Shown here: one piece after another, positions 1-9,236 of the stretch
How positions within the stretch are numbered: the first letter of the stretch is position 1
How the letters are laid out: each line of letters opens with the position of its first letter
Source of the DNA: Shewanella livingstonensis
Lineage (GTDB): Bacteria; Pseudomonadota; Gammaproteobacteria; Enterobacterales; Shewanellaceae
Direction of reading: 5' to 3'
Assembly (NCBI RefSeq): GCF_003855395.1
Contig: NZ_CP034015.1
Coordinates: 1,870,001-1,934,000, forward strand
Length of the DNA: 64,000 nucleotides
Notes under the pieces: generated by a model
The model's input: only the letters and a program-made list of their open reading frames with translations
Told to the model about the DNA's origin: nothing
The model's database searches: none
Program-made: the position numbers and the translations under genes

Positions 1-363
1 GATGTTGAAACGCTTGAGCTAAAACTTGATGAAGCAATCTTAAAAGAAACACCTGCTTTAGAAGCACGTATTTCTATCATTAAGGTTATTGCTGCCATTG
101 CTCCTATGATGGGTCTATTGGGTACAGTTACTGGTATGATCGCAACCTTCCAATCAATTCAATTATTCGGTACTGGTGACCCTAAATTGATGGCTGGTGG
201 TATTTCTATGGCGCTGATTACTACTGTTCAAGGTCTTATTGCTGCATTGCCGTTAATGTTATTACATGCAATCGTAGTTGCTCGTAGTAAGTCTATTGTT
301 CAAATTCTTGAAGAGCAAAGTGCTGGTATCATTGCAGAACATGCTGAGAAGAGGGCTGACTAA
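1..363 (+). CDS. ttpC: TtpC-like MotA/TolQ/ExbB proton channel protein, 3' part
   Basis: The frame is open from base 1, so the gene starts upstream of the window; 120 C-terminal residues are visible. They contain two hydrophobic segments typical of the MotA/TolQ/ExbB channel family, with the GLLGTVTGMI signature. In Vibrio and Shewanella the larger ExbB-like protein TtpC precedes exbB2-exbD2-tonB2 and is needed for TonB2 function (family knowledge). Its TAA overlaps the ATG of the following exbB by one base, which indicates translational coupling in one operon. The ttpC name rests on position and sequence; the N-terminal half cannot be inspected. Confidence 0.85.
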   Translation, partial: DVETLELKLDEAILKETPALEARISIIKVIAAIAPMMGLLGTVTGMIATFQSIQLFGTGDPKLMAGGISMALITTVQGLIAALPLMLLHAIVVARSKSIVQILEEQSAGIIAEHAEKRAD

Positions 364-890
364 TGATGCTAATCCTGATGGACGTATGGGATTCCGTCAG
401 GGGCTTCATGGCCTCCGGAGGCGATGTCCTCTGGCTGGTTGCAGCAGTGCTATTTCTCATGTGGGTGTTAATGCTTGAGCGTTATTGGTATCTAAATTGG
501 ATATCACCAAAACAACATCAAGCCGTTATCGCCTCATGGGAAGCAAGAGAAGAAACAACTTCTTGGCATGCTCACCGTATCCGTGAAGCTTGGGTATCCC
601 AAGCGAAGCAAGATTTGAATGCACGTATGCTGTTAATCAAAACCTTAGTGGCCATTTGTCCAATGATTGGTTTATTAGGTACTGTAACCGGTATGATTTC
701 AGTATTCGATGTGATGGCAGTTCAGGGGACGAGTAATGCTCGTTTAATGGCCGCTGGTATCTCTATGGCCACAATGCCGACAATGGCAGGAATGGTAGCA
801 GCTCTATCGGGTGTTTTCTTTAGCACACGTTTAGACTCAAAGATGAGAATCAGTTTAGAAAAGCTAAAAGACAGCATGCCTCACCACTAG
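363..890 (+). CDS. exbB: ExbB2, TonB2-system proton channel subunit
   Basis: This 175-residue protein has one hydrophobic segment near residues 18-40 and two more after residue 85, with GLLGTVTGMI at about 105-114: the ExbB/TolQ topology. It forms the inner-membrane proton channel with ExbD and energises TonB. It is shorter than enteric ExbB (about 240 aa), as is usual for exbB2 of the TtpC-linked clusters. Three close ATG codons (363, 366, 378) are possible starts; the first overlaps the stop of the upstream gene. exbD follows after a 13-base gap. Confidence 0.9.
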   Translation: MMLILMDVWDSVRGFMASGGDVLWLVAAVLFLMWVLMLERYWYLNWISPKQHQAVIASWEAREETTSWHAHRIREAWVSQAKQDLNARMLLIKTLVAICPMIGLLGTVTGMISVFDVMAVQGTSNARLMAAGISMATMPTMAGMVAALSGVFFSTRLDSKMRISLEKLKDSMPHH

Positions 891-903
891 AGAGAGATTG
901 AAC

Positions 904-1308
904 ATGGCACGTAAGAAGCATTCCAGTATGGAAGAGGAAGCGCAAATTGATATGACCCCGATGCTAGACATCGTGTTTATCATGCTGATCTTCTTTATTG
1001 TAACAACATCGTTTGTTAAGCCATCTGGCTTAGACTACAACAAGCCTAAAGCGTCACAGGCTACGTCTAAACCATCGGCAAACATCTTTATTGGCATCAG
1101 CAAAACTGGCGTCATTATGATGGAAAACCGTCAGGTTGATATCGAACGTGTAACGGCTAACGTAGAGCGTATGTTGGCAGAAGCACCTGAAGCAGCAGTA
1201 CTTATTCAAGCAGACAAAGACGCTTTGCATGGTTTAGTCGTTAAAGTGCTTGATAATGTTAAAGCTGCCGGTATTGACAAAATTTCAGTATCAGCGGGGA
1301 ATGAGTAA
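904..1308 (+). CDS. exbD: ExbD2, TonB2-system proton channel subunit
   Basis: A 134-residue protein with a short charged N-terminus, one transmembrane helix at about 21-40 and a periplasmic domain, as in ExbD/TolR. Asp22 in the helix matches the proton-carrying aspartate of the family. I chose ATG 904, which has an AGAGAGA ribosome site at 891-897, rather than the in-frame TTG at 898. The gene ends inside the start region of tonB, so the cluster is probably one transcript. Confidence 0.92.
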   Translation: MARKKHSSMEEEAQIDMTPMLDIVFIMLIFFIVTTSFVKPSGLDYNKPKASQATSKPSANIFIGISKTGVIMMENRQVDIERVTANVERMLAEAPEAAVLIQADKDALHGLVVKVLDNVKAAGIDKISVSAGNE

Positions 1309-1309
1309 T

Positions 1310-1930
1310 ATGCTAAGAGCACTCGTATCAATAATCATTGGTGCTGCAGTGACTTTTGGGCTGTTTGCTTTCATGGCTTTCCTAGTCGGCGGCGGAGCAC
1401 AACGCAACGGCGAGTCAGCGGAATCCCCTGTTATTGAAATTACGATGGATAAACAGGATTCGAAGGCACAGAAAAAACCAAGGGTTACACCTAAGCCACC
1501 TCCACCACCGGAGCAGCCACCGAAGCCGGATACTACTCCGCCAGATACATCATCTAATATTGACACCAATATGGCGTTTAATATGGGTGGTATTGAGTCT
1601 GGTGGACCAAGTACTGGTTTTAAATTAGGTAACATGATGACCCGTGATGGTGATGCTACGCCTATCGTTCGTATTGAGCCACAGTATCCAATTGCTGCTG
1701 CTCGAGATGGTAAAGAAGGTTGGGTTCAACTTAGCTTTACAATCAACGAACTCGGTGGTGTTGATGACGTTTCAGTCATTAAAGCAGAACCTAAGCGTTT
1801 GTTCGATCGCGAAGCAATTCGTGCATTGAAAAAATGGAAATATAAGCCAAAGATTGTTGATGGTAAGCCATTAAGACAACCTGGTATGAAAGTACAGCTT
1901 GACTTCACACTAGAGAAAGGAGGTAGATAA
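1310..1930 (+). CDS. tonB: TonB2 energy transducer
   Basis: A 206-residue protein with an N-terminal membrane anchor (about 5-27), a proline-rich periplasmic spacer (about 60-80) and a C-terminal TonB domain containing the GWVQLSFTIN and ALKKWKYKP stretches. It carries energy from the ExbBD channel to outer-membrane receptors for siderophores or haem. ATG 1310 is preferred over ATG 1301 because the GGGGA site at 1296-1300 is then correctly spaced; either way it overlaps or abuts the end of exbD. Its TAA overlaps the next ATG by one base. Iron control is expected, but the promoter lies outside the window. Confidence 0.9.
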   Translation: MLRALVSIIIGAAVTFGLFAFMAFLVGGGAQRNGESAESPVIEITMDKQDSKAQKKPRVTPKPPPPPEQPPKPDTTPPDTSSNIDTNMAFNMGGIESGGPSTGFKLGNMMTRDGDATPIVRIEPQYPIAAARDGKEGWVQLSFTINELGGVDDVSVIKAEPKRLFDREAIRALKKWKYKPKIVDGKPLRQPGMKVQLDFTLEKGGR

Positions 1931-3177
1931 TGCGTAAAGTAACTAGTATCGCTACAGCGTTATTACTTTCAGTCTGTGGAAGTGCATTATTTTCAAATAC
2001 TGTAGTTGCTGCTGAAAAGTGTGAGATTGATAAACGTCAATCTCGTGCCGTTGGCGAAAGCGCTGCAAAAAAAGTTCAAAAATCTTTTGAAGCATATACT
2101 GAAGGTAATTTAGATCAAGCAATCGCGATACTGCTTGAAGCTAATGCTAAAAACGATTTCGACAAAGCGTATGTCGATCGTATGTTAGGCAACTTCTATG
2201 CTGAAAAAGGGCAGATGAAAACAGCTATCAAGTACTTGAAAACGGCTGTTGATGCTGACATTCTTGGTGGTACCGACCATGCTGCAACAATGCGTTTGTA
2301 TGCTGATTTGTTACTACAAGAGAAAAAGTTTAAAGAAGCAATTCCATACTATTACAAGTGGATGGATTTTACCTGTAAGGCTGATGCGCAAATGTATCGT
2401 CGAATTGGTATAGCCTATACTGAGTTAAAAGATTGGAACAAAGTACTGCAAGTCGCTGACAAAGGTTTATCTTTAGCTGAATCGCCTGACAAAGGCTTAT
2501 ATCAGATGAAGTTAACTGCTTACTTTAACCAGAAAAAGTACAAAGAAGCCGTAAAAGTTTTAGAAACTATGGTGCCTTTGTTCCAAGACGATAAGCGTCT
2601 CTGGGTACAGTTAGCTCAGTTTTACTTGATGACTGAAAACTATGACAAATCACTAGCGACATATGATTTGGCATATAAAAATGGCTTTTTAGAGACAGAG
2701 AGTAATATTACTCGTTTGGCTCAATTGTTAGCACAAAAAGGTTCGCCTCATAAAGCTGCTACCATTTTTGAAAAGCACATGAAGTCAGGCCTAGTGATCG
2801 AAAATGAGAAGAGTTTAACCACTCTAGCTGGTTTTTATCACAATGCTAAAGAGCTAAAAGAAGCCGCTTACTATTATGGTAAAGCTGCTGCTGTTAGCAA
2901 TAAGGGTGAGTTGTATTTAAAACAAGGTCGTATCCTTGCTTTACAACAACAATTTAACGATGCCATTCCTGTGCTTAAGAAAGCGCTTGATGCAGGTATT
3001 GATAACCCTGGTGAAGCTCAATTTGAGTTAGCCTTAGCATACTTAAGCCTTAAAAAGTACAAATCTGCTTATCAGCGTGCATTACTTGCCGCTAACGATA
3101 AAAAGACTGAACGAAGTGCTAAGAGCTATATTTCTTACATAAAAGAAAAAGCTCGTATTCACAACGTGACACTTTAA
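1930..3177 (+). CDS. TPR-repeat periplasmic protein of the TonB2 cluster
   Basis: A 415-residue protein with a signal peptide ending near VVAA at about residue 28, then repeated helical pairs of the tetratricopeptide type across most of its length (for example YAEKGQMKTAIKYLKTAV and LALAYLSLKKYKSAYQRAL). TPR proteins mediate protein contacts; genes like this commonly close the ttpC-exbB2-exbD2-tonB2 operon in Shewanella and related genera, so a role in TonB2 assembly is likely but inferred. It overlaps the tonB stop by one base and is followed by a strong terminator. Confidence 0.85.
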   Translation: MRKVTSIATALLLSVCGSALFSNTVVAAEKCEIDKRQSRAVGESAAKKVQKSFEAYTEGNLDQAIAILLEANAKNDFDKAYVDRMLGNFYAEKGQMKTAIKYLKTAVDADILGGTDHAATMRLYADLLLQEKKFKEAIPYYYKWMDFTCKADAQMYRRIGIAYTELKDWNKVLQVADKGLSLAESPDKGLYQMKLTAYFNQKKYKEAVKVLETMVPLFQDDKRLWVQLAQFYLMTENYDKSLATYDLAYKNGFLETESNITRLAQLLAQKGSPHKAATIFEKHMKSGLVIENEKSLTTLAGFYHNAKELKEAAYYYGKAAAVSNKGELYLKQGRILALQQQFNDAIPVLKKALDAGIDNPGEAQFELALAYLSLKKYKSAYQRALLAANDKKTERSAKSYISYIKEKARIHNVTL

Positions 3178-3191
3178 TTTAAGTTTGATTT

Positions 3192-3218
3192 AAAAAGCCC
3201 CTTTTAAGGGGCTTTTTT
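3192..3218 (+). terminator. Rho-independent terminator after the TonB2 operon
   Basis: AAAAGCCCC and GGGGCTTTT form a perfect stem around a six-base loop, followed by a T run. It lies 14 bases after the TPR gene stop. Confidence 0.9.
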
Positions 3219-3526
3219 ATTTATTATGTGAAAATAATCTAATTGTTTTGGGACTCTTTATCTTGTTATATGACTAAGTCTACTGGCACATCATCAAATA
3301 AATTGAGTGTCATTAGTAAACGATTAATTGTTAGTTTGTGTGTTTTTGTTGAAGTTTTGTTTCTTGTAAAGCAAGCCAAAGATACAATGGTTGTATTGAT
3401 TTCGTTATCAAAGTTTTCATTTAAATTGAATAACGGTATTTCGATCAATCGGCACGCTAATATTGAGCCTTTGACTCTATTAAGATAACAAGGCGTGAGT
3501 TAATTTGTGTTTAAGGGATAATAAAA
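3219..3526. other. Intergenic stretch with no clear gene
   Basis: AT-rich sequence between the TonB2 operon and the DUF885 gene. It has an open frame of 81 codons on the plus strand and one of 60 on the minus strand, but neither has a convincing ribosome site or a recognisable protein. It probably holds the promoter of the next gene; I could not assign one. Confidence 0.5.
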
Positions 3527-5356
3527 ATGAATAAAACATTGTTGGCAATAACGGTGTCCTTACTTTTGGCCGCTCAAGGTTGTTCAGATGCCTCAACGGT
3601 TTCTTCAACATCTGATTCCAGTAAAGAGTCTAGTACTACAGTTATGCCTCAATCTGCTTCAGAGCAGTATTTAGCCATGGTTGACAATTTTTTTAATGAT
3701 CAGCTAAAGCTTGAACCTATTTATGCCACCTTTGTAGGTGTTAATGATTATAACGACCAGTTTGGTGGTGCATTAACAGAAGAGTATTTAAAGGCTCGTC
3801 ATGACTTGAATAGTCATTATTTTAGTCAAGCCAAAACGATTAATGTTGATAAGCTTCCGGCTGCCCTTAAACTCAGTTACGATATGTTCATTTATGATCG
3901 TAATATGGAGCTTATTGGTGAAACTTATCCTGAATATTTTTTACCCATTAATCAGTTTTATAGCACCGTATTTACTATGGTCCAGCTGGGAAGTGGTGAA
4001 AGTGCTCAACCATTTAAGACTGTTAAAGATTATCAAAATTGGTTAGGTCGCTTAGGTGGGTTTATTAACTGGACCAAGCTTGCGCAACAACGCATGGATG
4101 AAGGTATTGCCAGTAAAGTCGTATTACCTAGAGTCTTAGTGGAGCGCATTATTCCTCAGTTAGATGCTCAACTTGTTACCGATGCACAAAGCAGCTTGTT
4201 CTATTCACCAATAAACTTATTACCTGAAGATTTTACTGCGGAACAAAAATCAAAATTAACAGCTGAGTATACTCAACTTATCAACACTGAGTTATTACCT
4301 GCGTTGACCCAACTACGTGACTATGTGAAAAACGTATATTTACCAAATTCTCGTGCTTCAGACGGTTGGTGGGGGTTACCCAATGGTAAAGATTGGTATC
4401 AACACCTGGCTAATAGCCACACTACGACCACATTATCAGTCGATGAAATTCACCAAATTGGTTTGTCTGAGGTTGCACGTATTTTATCTGAAATGGATAA
4501 GGTTAGAGAGCAAGTTGCCTTTAAAGGTGACCTAACAGCATTCTTTGCTTCTTTATCTTCAGAACCTCAGTATTTCTTTACCGATAGACAAGATTTGATT
4601 AATGGTTATATGACCATAAAAGATCAAATTAATCAGGTATTGCCACAATATTTCAATGTTATGCCTAAAGCGGATTATATTGTCAAACCGGTAGAAAGCT
4701 TCCGCGAAAAGTCTGCGGCTGGTGCATCGTATGAGTCTCCTGCTGTAGATGGTTCTCGTCCGGGTATTTTTTATATCAATACTTATAACTTAAAAGCTCA
4801 ACCTAAATGGGGTATGACAACTCTTTCATTGCATGAAGCCGCACCTGGTCATCACTTTCAAATTGCTATTAAGCAAGAATTAACCGATGTTCCACAATTC
4901 CAACGCTTCCAAGGTTATACCGCATTTGAAGAAGGTTGGGCGTTGTATTCAGAATACTTAGGCATTGAAATGGGGGTATTTAATGACCCATATCAGTATT
5001 TTGGAAAGTTATCCGATGAGATGTTACGTGCAATGCGATTAGTGGTTGATACTGGACTTCATGCCAAAGGATGGAGTCGCGAACAAGCTATTCAATACAT
5101 GATGGACAATTCGCCTATGGCGGAGTCAGATATTATCGCCGAAGTTGAACGTTATATGGCTATTCCTGGTCAGGCTTTGTCATATAAAGTGGGCCAACTG
5201 ACTATTTTAAGATTACGTGCTGATGCTGAAAAAGCCCTTGGCGATAAATTCGATCTTAAAGGTTTCCATGATCAGTTATTAACATCAGGCTCTTTGCCTA
5301 TGGCTGTTATGGAAAACAAAATTGCCGATTGGATTAAAGCTGAATCAGCAAAGTAA
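3527..5356 (+). CDS. DUF885 family lipoprotein, putative zinc metallopeptidase
   Basis: A 609-residue protein with a lipoprotein-type signal peptide ending at Cys19 (AAQGC). The DUF885 hallmark HEAAPGHH is at about residues 436-443, and a FEEGWALYSEYLG segment about 30 residues later supplies the distal glutamates: the expected arrangement for a gluzincin-like zinc site. The usual DUF885 length is about 590-610, so it looks complete. Substrate unknown; family members are regarded as secreted or periplasmic peptidases. AAGGGA precedes the ATG. It is transcribed alone. Confidence 0.88.
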   Translation: MNKTLLAITVSLLLAAQGCSDASTVSSTSDSSKESSTTVMPQSASEQYLAMVDNFFNDQLKLEPIYATFVGVNDYNDQFGGALTEEYLKARHDLNSHYFSQAKTINVDKLPAALKLSYDMFIYDRNMELIGETYPEYFLPINQFYSTVFTMVQLGSGESAQPFKTVKDYQNWLGRLGGFINWTKLAQQRMDEGIASKVVLPRVLVERIIPQLDAQLVTDAQSSLFYSPINLLPEDFTAEQKSKLTAEYTQLINTELLPALTQLRDYVKNVYLPNSRASDGWWGLPNGKDWYQHLANSHTTTTLSVDEIHQIGLSEVARILSEMDKVREQVAFKGDLTAFFASLSSEPQYFFTDRQDLINGYMTIKDQINQVLPQYFNVMPKADYIVKPVESFREKSAAGASYESPAVDGSRPGIFYINTYNLKAQPKWGMTTLSLHEAAPGHHFQIAIKQELTDVPQFQRFQGYTAFEEGWALYSEYLGIEMGVFNDPYQYFGKLSDEMLRAMRLVVDTGLHAKGWSREQAIQYMMDNSPMAESDIIAEVERYMAIPGQALSYKVGQLTILRLRADAEKALGDKFDLKGFHDQLLTSGSLPMAVMENKIADWIKAESAK

Positions 5357-5450
5357 ATGACTTACAAGTTTGGTGACATAATCGTGTCATCACTTTGTCA
5401 TTATGTTAGTGTTATTTTTTAGTAGATATTACATTTTTAGGAGCCATATT

Positions 5451-5729
5451 ATGGTACAAGCAACAGCTAGACACTTACTCGTAAGCACTCAAGAACAATG
5501 CGAATCACTTAAGCAACAGATCGAAGCTGGTGCGGATTTCGCTGATATTGCGAAGGCAAGTTCTTCTTGTCCATCAGGTGCTCAAGGTGGCGATTTGGGC
5601 TCTTTTGGACCAGGCATGATGGTCAAAGAATTCGACGAAGTTGTGTTCAGCGCGCCATTAAATGTTGTTCAAGGGCCGGTAAAAACTCAATTTGGTTTTC
5701 ATTTACTCGAGGTTACTAGCCGCGGCTAG
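5451..5729 (+). CDS. ppiC: Parvulin-type peptidyl-prolyl cis-trans isomerase C
   Basis: A 92-residue, single-domain cytoplasmic parvulin, the same size as E. coli PpiC (93 aa). It shows the family pattern ARHLLV, FADIAKASSSCPS, GGDLGSFGPGMMVKEFDE and a terminal QFGFHLLEV. I chose ATG 5451, which has AGGAG at 5439-5443; the longer open frame from 5403 has no such site and would add a non-homologous extension. A terminator follows. Confidence 0.95.
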   Translation: MVQATARHLLVSTQEQCESLKQQIEAGADFADIAKASSSCPSGAQGGDLGSFGPGMMVKEFDEVVFSAPLNVVQGPVKTQFGFHLLEVTSRG

Positions 5730-5752
5730 TTATTGATGATTAAGTGATGAGT

Positions 5753-5777
5753 AATGGCAGCCTAGGCTGCCATTTTT
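5753..5777 (+). terminator. Terminator after ppiC
   Basis: The inverted repeat AATGGCAGCC / GGCTGCCATT, with a very tight turn, is followed by T residues 24 bases after the ppiC stop. Confidence 0.8.
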
Positions 5778-5797
5778 ATTGATGGGGACTAGAGTCT

Positions 5798-6334
5798 ATG
5801 AATATAAATCTTTATAGTGATCGTTTGATATTACGTAATTTACACAGCAAAGATTGGCTGCATTTTCTTCGCTTGCATCTCGATAAAGAAGTCAATCAAC
5901 ATATTCGAGCAATTGAATCCGAAGCAGACATAGTCGCTAAGTTTGAACAGCGCAAAGCGATATGGCAATTTGAATCTGCCCAATGGCTATCATTGGCTAT
6001 TGAGCGAATTGATACTAATGAATTTGTGGGACTTATCGGTTTTAGGTGTGACGACTCGCAATTAAAAATAGCTGAAGTGGGCTACCTTATTGCTCCCGAG
6101 CAGCAAGGCTTCGGGTTTGCAACTGAAAGCTTACGAGCCGTAATCGATTGGGGCGCTTTACAATTTACTATGCATAAATATATAGGTATTTGTGCTCAAC
6201 AAAATACCGCTTCACGTAAGGTGCTTGAGAACGCAGGTTTTGCCCTTGAGGGAACGTTAAGGCAGAATAGTTGTATTAATGGAATATGGTCAGATGATTG
6301 CTATATGGGATTATTAACTGCACAAAGAGAGTAA
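5798..6334 (+). CDS. GNAT-family N-acetyltransferase (RimJ/RimL-like)
   Basis: A 178-residue protein of the RimJ/RimL acetyltransferase type. It begins with the typical SDRLILRNLHSKDW strand-helix and has the acetyl-CoA binding segment EQQGFGFATESL near residue 105 and the C-terminal ENAGFALEGTLRQ. Such enzymes acetylate protein N-termini or small amines; the substrate cannot be told from sequence. GGGGA lies about ten bases before the ATG. It stands alone between ppiC and feoA. Confidence 0.85.
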   Translation: MNINLYSDRLILRNLHSKDWLHFLRLHLDKEVNQHIRAIESEADIVAKFEQRKAIWQFESAQWLSLAIERIDTNEFVGLIGFRCDDSQLKIAEVGYLIAPEQQGFGFATESLRAVIDWGALQFTMHKYIGICAQQNTASRKVLENAGFALEGTLRQNSCINGIWSDDCYMGLLTAQRE

Positions 6335-6454
6335 CTCATTTTATTCAGTCAGCCATCCCAACAAAATAAAATCTTCGTGGCACTGTATTCTAACGGGCAT
6401 TTGTCACATAATACGTAATACAACTGAAAACTATTCTCGTTAACATGTAAAACT

Positions 6455-6468
6455 TTGATCTAGATTTA
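6455..6468. promoter_or_regulatory. Candidate FNR/EtrA-like site upstream of feoA
   Basis: TTGATCTAGATTTA resembles the TTGAT-N4-ATCAA consensus with two differences in the right half. It lies 65 bases before the feoA ATG. FNR-type control of feo is known in E. coli; here it is a candidate only. The GATCTAGAT core recurs in the palindrome before napE. Confidence 0.4.
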
Positions 6469-6532
6469 AGTTTAACTCGTTCAGTTCAGATAAAATTTTT
6501 AGTGTTATTAATGTTGTTGAAGGTAGTGTTAC

Positions 6533-6772
6533 ATGAAGCTGAGTGAACTTAAGCCGGGTGATCAGGCGATTATCTCTGAAATCGGTCAATTAACGTTACC
6601 GCAAGCCGTTAAACGTAAGTTGTTATCTATGGGCATTACACCCAACACCCGCTTTCATTTTATCCGCAGAGCCCCAATGGGCTCGGGTGTTGAGTTAGAT
6701 TTACGTGGCAGTAAATTATGTATGCGTTGTGATTTAGCCGACATTATTGAGGTGGTTCTACAAAATGACTAA
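6533..6772 (+). CDS. feoA: FeoA, ferrous iron transport accessory protein
   Basis: A 79-residue SH3-like FeoA with the typical LKPGDQAIISEI start and GSKLCMRCDLADIIEV end. It supports the FeoB transporter at the cytoplasmic membrane. GAAGGTAG before the ATG gives a ribosome site. The end of feoA overlaps the start of feoB by eight bases, so the two are translationally coupled. No feoC follows feoB. Confidence 0.93.
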   Translation: MKLSELKPGDQAIISEIGQLTLPQAVKRKLLSMGITPNTRFHFIRRAPMGSGVELDLRGSKLCMRCDLADIIEVVLQND

Positions 6773-9077
6773 ACAATTTCACTGTGTCACCGTGGGTAAC
6801 CCTAATGCAGGTAAATCGACTCTTTTTAATGCTCTTACTGGTGCAAGTCAGCAGGTTGGCAATTGGTCCGGTGTTACCGTAGAAAAGAAAACCGGTAAGT
6901 TTAGTGACTCTGGTACAGATATTTTTCTGACCGATTTACCTGGCATTTATGATTTATTACCCGCTGGGAATAGTTGTGATTGTTCACTGGACGAACAAAT
7001 TGCTCAGACTTATCTATCAAATCAACAAGTGGATGCCATTATCAACTTAGTTGATGCCACCAACGTTGAGCGTCATCTGTATTTAACCACTCAATTACGA
7101 GAGTTAGGTATTCCTATTATTGTTGTCATTAACAAAATTGACGCAGCTAAAAAGCTGGGGATTAATATTAATGTTGATGACATGTCTGTCCGTCTTGGTT
7201 GTCCTGTGGTAGCCATTTGCTCCCGAAATCAAGCCGATGTTAAGCATTTGCAGGCTGAGTTATTGTCATTATTGAATAAAGGCGATATTACGTCATCTTT
7301 ATTACTCCAGTATCATGCAGATATTGAGGCTAGTGTAACCGCTTTACAGAGACAAAATGATAGTCAGGGTCTTGCAGAGTTAAGTCGCGGACAAGCACTG
7401 GCTATTTTAGCTAACAGTCATGGAAATGGCTGTGGTACTAGCGAAACACAACTACATGATACAGTACAACAATGTACTGAGCGGGTTGAACAAGCGGGTG
7501 CAGATATCGATATTATGATAGCCACAACTCGTTATGATTTCGTGCAACAAGTATTTGAAGCTTCAGTGAGTAAAGGCGCTCACGTTAGTGCTACCGATAG
7601 ACTCGATAAAGTGGTGTTGCATCCAATATTGGGTATTCCTATCTTCTTGTTTGTTATGTACCTGATGTTTTTATTTAGTATTAATGTTGGTAATGCATTT
7701 ATCGATTTCTTTGATATTACCGCAGGCGCTATTTTTGTTGATCATTTTGGGGCATTACTGTCTTCAATCGATTCGCCTGATTGGCTCGTTACGATTTTAG
7801 CTGGCGGTGTTGGCCAAGGTATTCAAACTGTTGCGACCTTTATACCGGTTGTAGCAGCGTTATTTTTAGCCCTCTCGGTACTCGAAGGATCTGGTTATAT
7901 GGCTCGTGCGGCTTTTGTCGTTGACGGGTTAATGCGCCGTATTGGTTTACCTGGCAAAGCATTTGTGCCGATGATCGTTGGTTTTGGTTGTTCGGTTCCT
8001 GCCATTATGGCGACTAGAACCTTAGGCAGTGAACGTGAGCGCATTGTTACAGGGATGATGGCACCGTTTATGTCTTGTAGTGCACGTTTGCCTGTTTACG
8101 CGTTATTTGCCGCAGCATTTTTTCCACAGTCGGGGCAAAACTTAGTATTTTTACTGTATATCATTGGTATTTTCGCTGCTATTGGTACCGGTTTATTGCT
8201 GCGAAAAACAGTATTACCCGGAAGTAGTAGTGCCGTTGTTATGGAATTACCTAGTTACGAAATGCCTAAATCTAAAGCGGTGCTCTCTCGTACAACTAAG
8301 CGGACTAAAAGTTTTATTATGGGCGCCGGTAAAACAATTATTATTGTTGTGACATTACTTAATTTTATTAATGCTATCGGTACTGATGGCTCTTTTGGGC
8401 ATGAAGACAGCAAAGAGTCATTACTCAGTGTTGCTAGTCAGCAAATTACGCCATTTTTTAGGCCTATGGGGATTGAACAGGATAACTGGGCGGCAACAGT
8501 AGGTATTATTACAGGTATTTTTGCTAAAGAAGCCGTTGTTGGAACGTTAAATAGTTTATATAGCACTGTTGAAGGTGACCAGGCTGAACTTGTGTCAATT
8601 TGGGACAGCGTTAAAATAGGCCTAGCAACCATTCCGGCAAATTTATTAGGTATAGAGCCTGGTGATCCATTATCTATTGCGATAGCGGGAATTACTGATT
8701 TAGATGAAGCTGCAATGGCATTGTCTGTTGACTCTTCTACGTTCAGTGCCCTTCAAACGGGCTTTAAAAGTCAGATAGCGGCATTTTCATACTTGCTCTT
8801 CATCTTGCTTTATACGCCTTGTGTGGCTGCTATGGGCGCTTTGGTGCATGAGTTTGGTGCCAAATGGGCGCGATTTGCTGCAATTTGGACATTTTCGTTA
8901 GCCTATGGTTCTGCCACCGTTGTATATCAAGGTGCGACCTTCACTGAACATCCAGTGCAGTCGGCCAGTTGGATTGGTTTCTTCATTTTGGCCTTAGTCG
9001 GTTTTTACTTCTGGTTAAATAAAAAAGGTAGAAAAGCACAGCAAATTATTCCAGGGATACGTATTATCACTGAATAG
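6765..9077 (+). CDS. feoB: FeoB, ferrous iron transporter
   Basis: A 770-residue protein with an N-terminal G domain (G1 GNPNAGKST at 11-19, G3 DLPG at 57-60, G4 NKID at 123-126), a spacer domain, and a C-terminal membrane part with duplicated gate segments (GFGCSVPAIMATRTL and YTPCVAAMGALVHEFG). It imports Fe2+ across the inner membrane. I start it at ATG 6765, preceded by GAGGTGG at 6749-6755, instead of the TTG at 6747. The length matches E. coli FeoB (773). A terminator follows, closing a feoAB operon. Confidence 0.95.
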   Translation: MTKQFHCVTVGNPNAGKSTLFNALTGASQQVGNWSGVTVEKKTGKFSDSGTDIFLTDLPGIYDLLPAGNSCDCSLDEQIAQTYLSNQQVDAIINLVDATNVERHLYLTTQLRELGIPIIVVINKIDAAKKLGININVDDMSVRLGCPVVAICSRNQADVKHLQAELLSLLNKGDITSSLLLQYHADIEASVTALQRQNDSQGLAELSRGQALAILANSHGNGCGTSETQLHDTVQQCTERVEQAGADIDIMIATTRYDFVQQVFEASVSKGAHVSATDRLDKVVLHPILGIPIFLFVMYLMFLFSINVGNAFIDFFDITAGAIFVDHFGALLSSIDSPDWLVTILAGGVGQGIQTVATFIPVVAALFLALSVLEGSGYMARAAFVVDGLMRRIGLPGKAFVPMIVGFGCSVPAIMATRTLGSERERIVTGMMAPFMSCSARLPVYALFAAAFFPQSGQNLVFLLYIIGIFAAIGTGLLLRKTVLPGSSSAVVMELPSYEMPKSKAVLSRTTKRTKSFIMGAGKTIIIVVTLLNFINAIGTDGSFGHEDSKESLLSVASQQITPFFRPMGIEQDNWAATVGIITGIFAKEAVVGTLNSLYSTVEGDQAELVSIWDSVKIGLATIPANLLGIEPGDPLSIAIAGITDLDEAAMALSVDSSTFSALQTGFKSQIAAFSYLLFILLYTPCVAAMGALVHEFGAKWARFAAIWTFSLAYGSATVVYQGATFTEHPVQSASWIGFFILALVGFYFWLNKKGRKAQQIIPGIRIITE

Positions 9078-9105
9078 TGATGCTTGATCATATTTGATTT
9101 AAACA

Positions 9106-9132
9106 ATAAACCCAGCTTAGCTGGGTTTATTT
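9106..9132 (+). terminator. Terminator after feoB
   Basis: A perfect nine-base stem, AAACCCAGC / GCTGGGTTT, with a TTA loop and a short T-rich tail. Confidence 0.8.
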
Positions 9133-9236
9133 GCTTTATCTGGTTAACTTTTTCAGGCCTAGGAGTTGTAACTACTTAAGATCTGTAGGATCATCTATTT
9201 TTATTCATATTGCCATAGTGCGCCAAGAGGATTTCC

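Noticed and set aside
3243..3488. 81-codon open frame between the TonB2 operon and the DUF885 gene
   Set aside because: No convincing ribosome site, low-complexity residue mix, and an equally long frame on the other strand; looks like random AT-rich sequence.
5366..5385. Imperfect inverted repeat GGTGACA / TGTCATC after the DUF885 gene
   Set aside because: One mismatch and no T run; neither a clear terminator nor a known operator.
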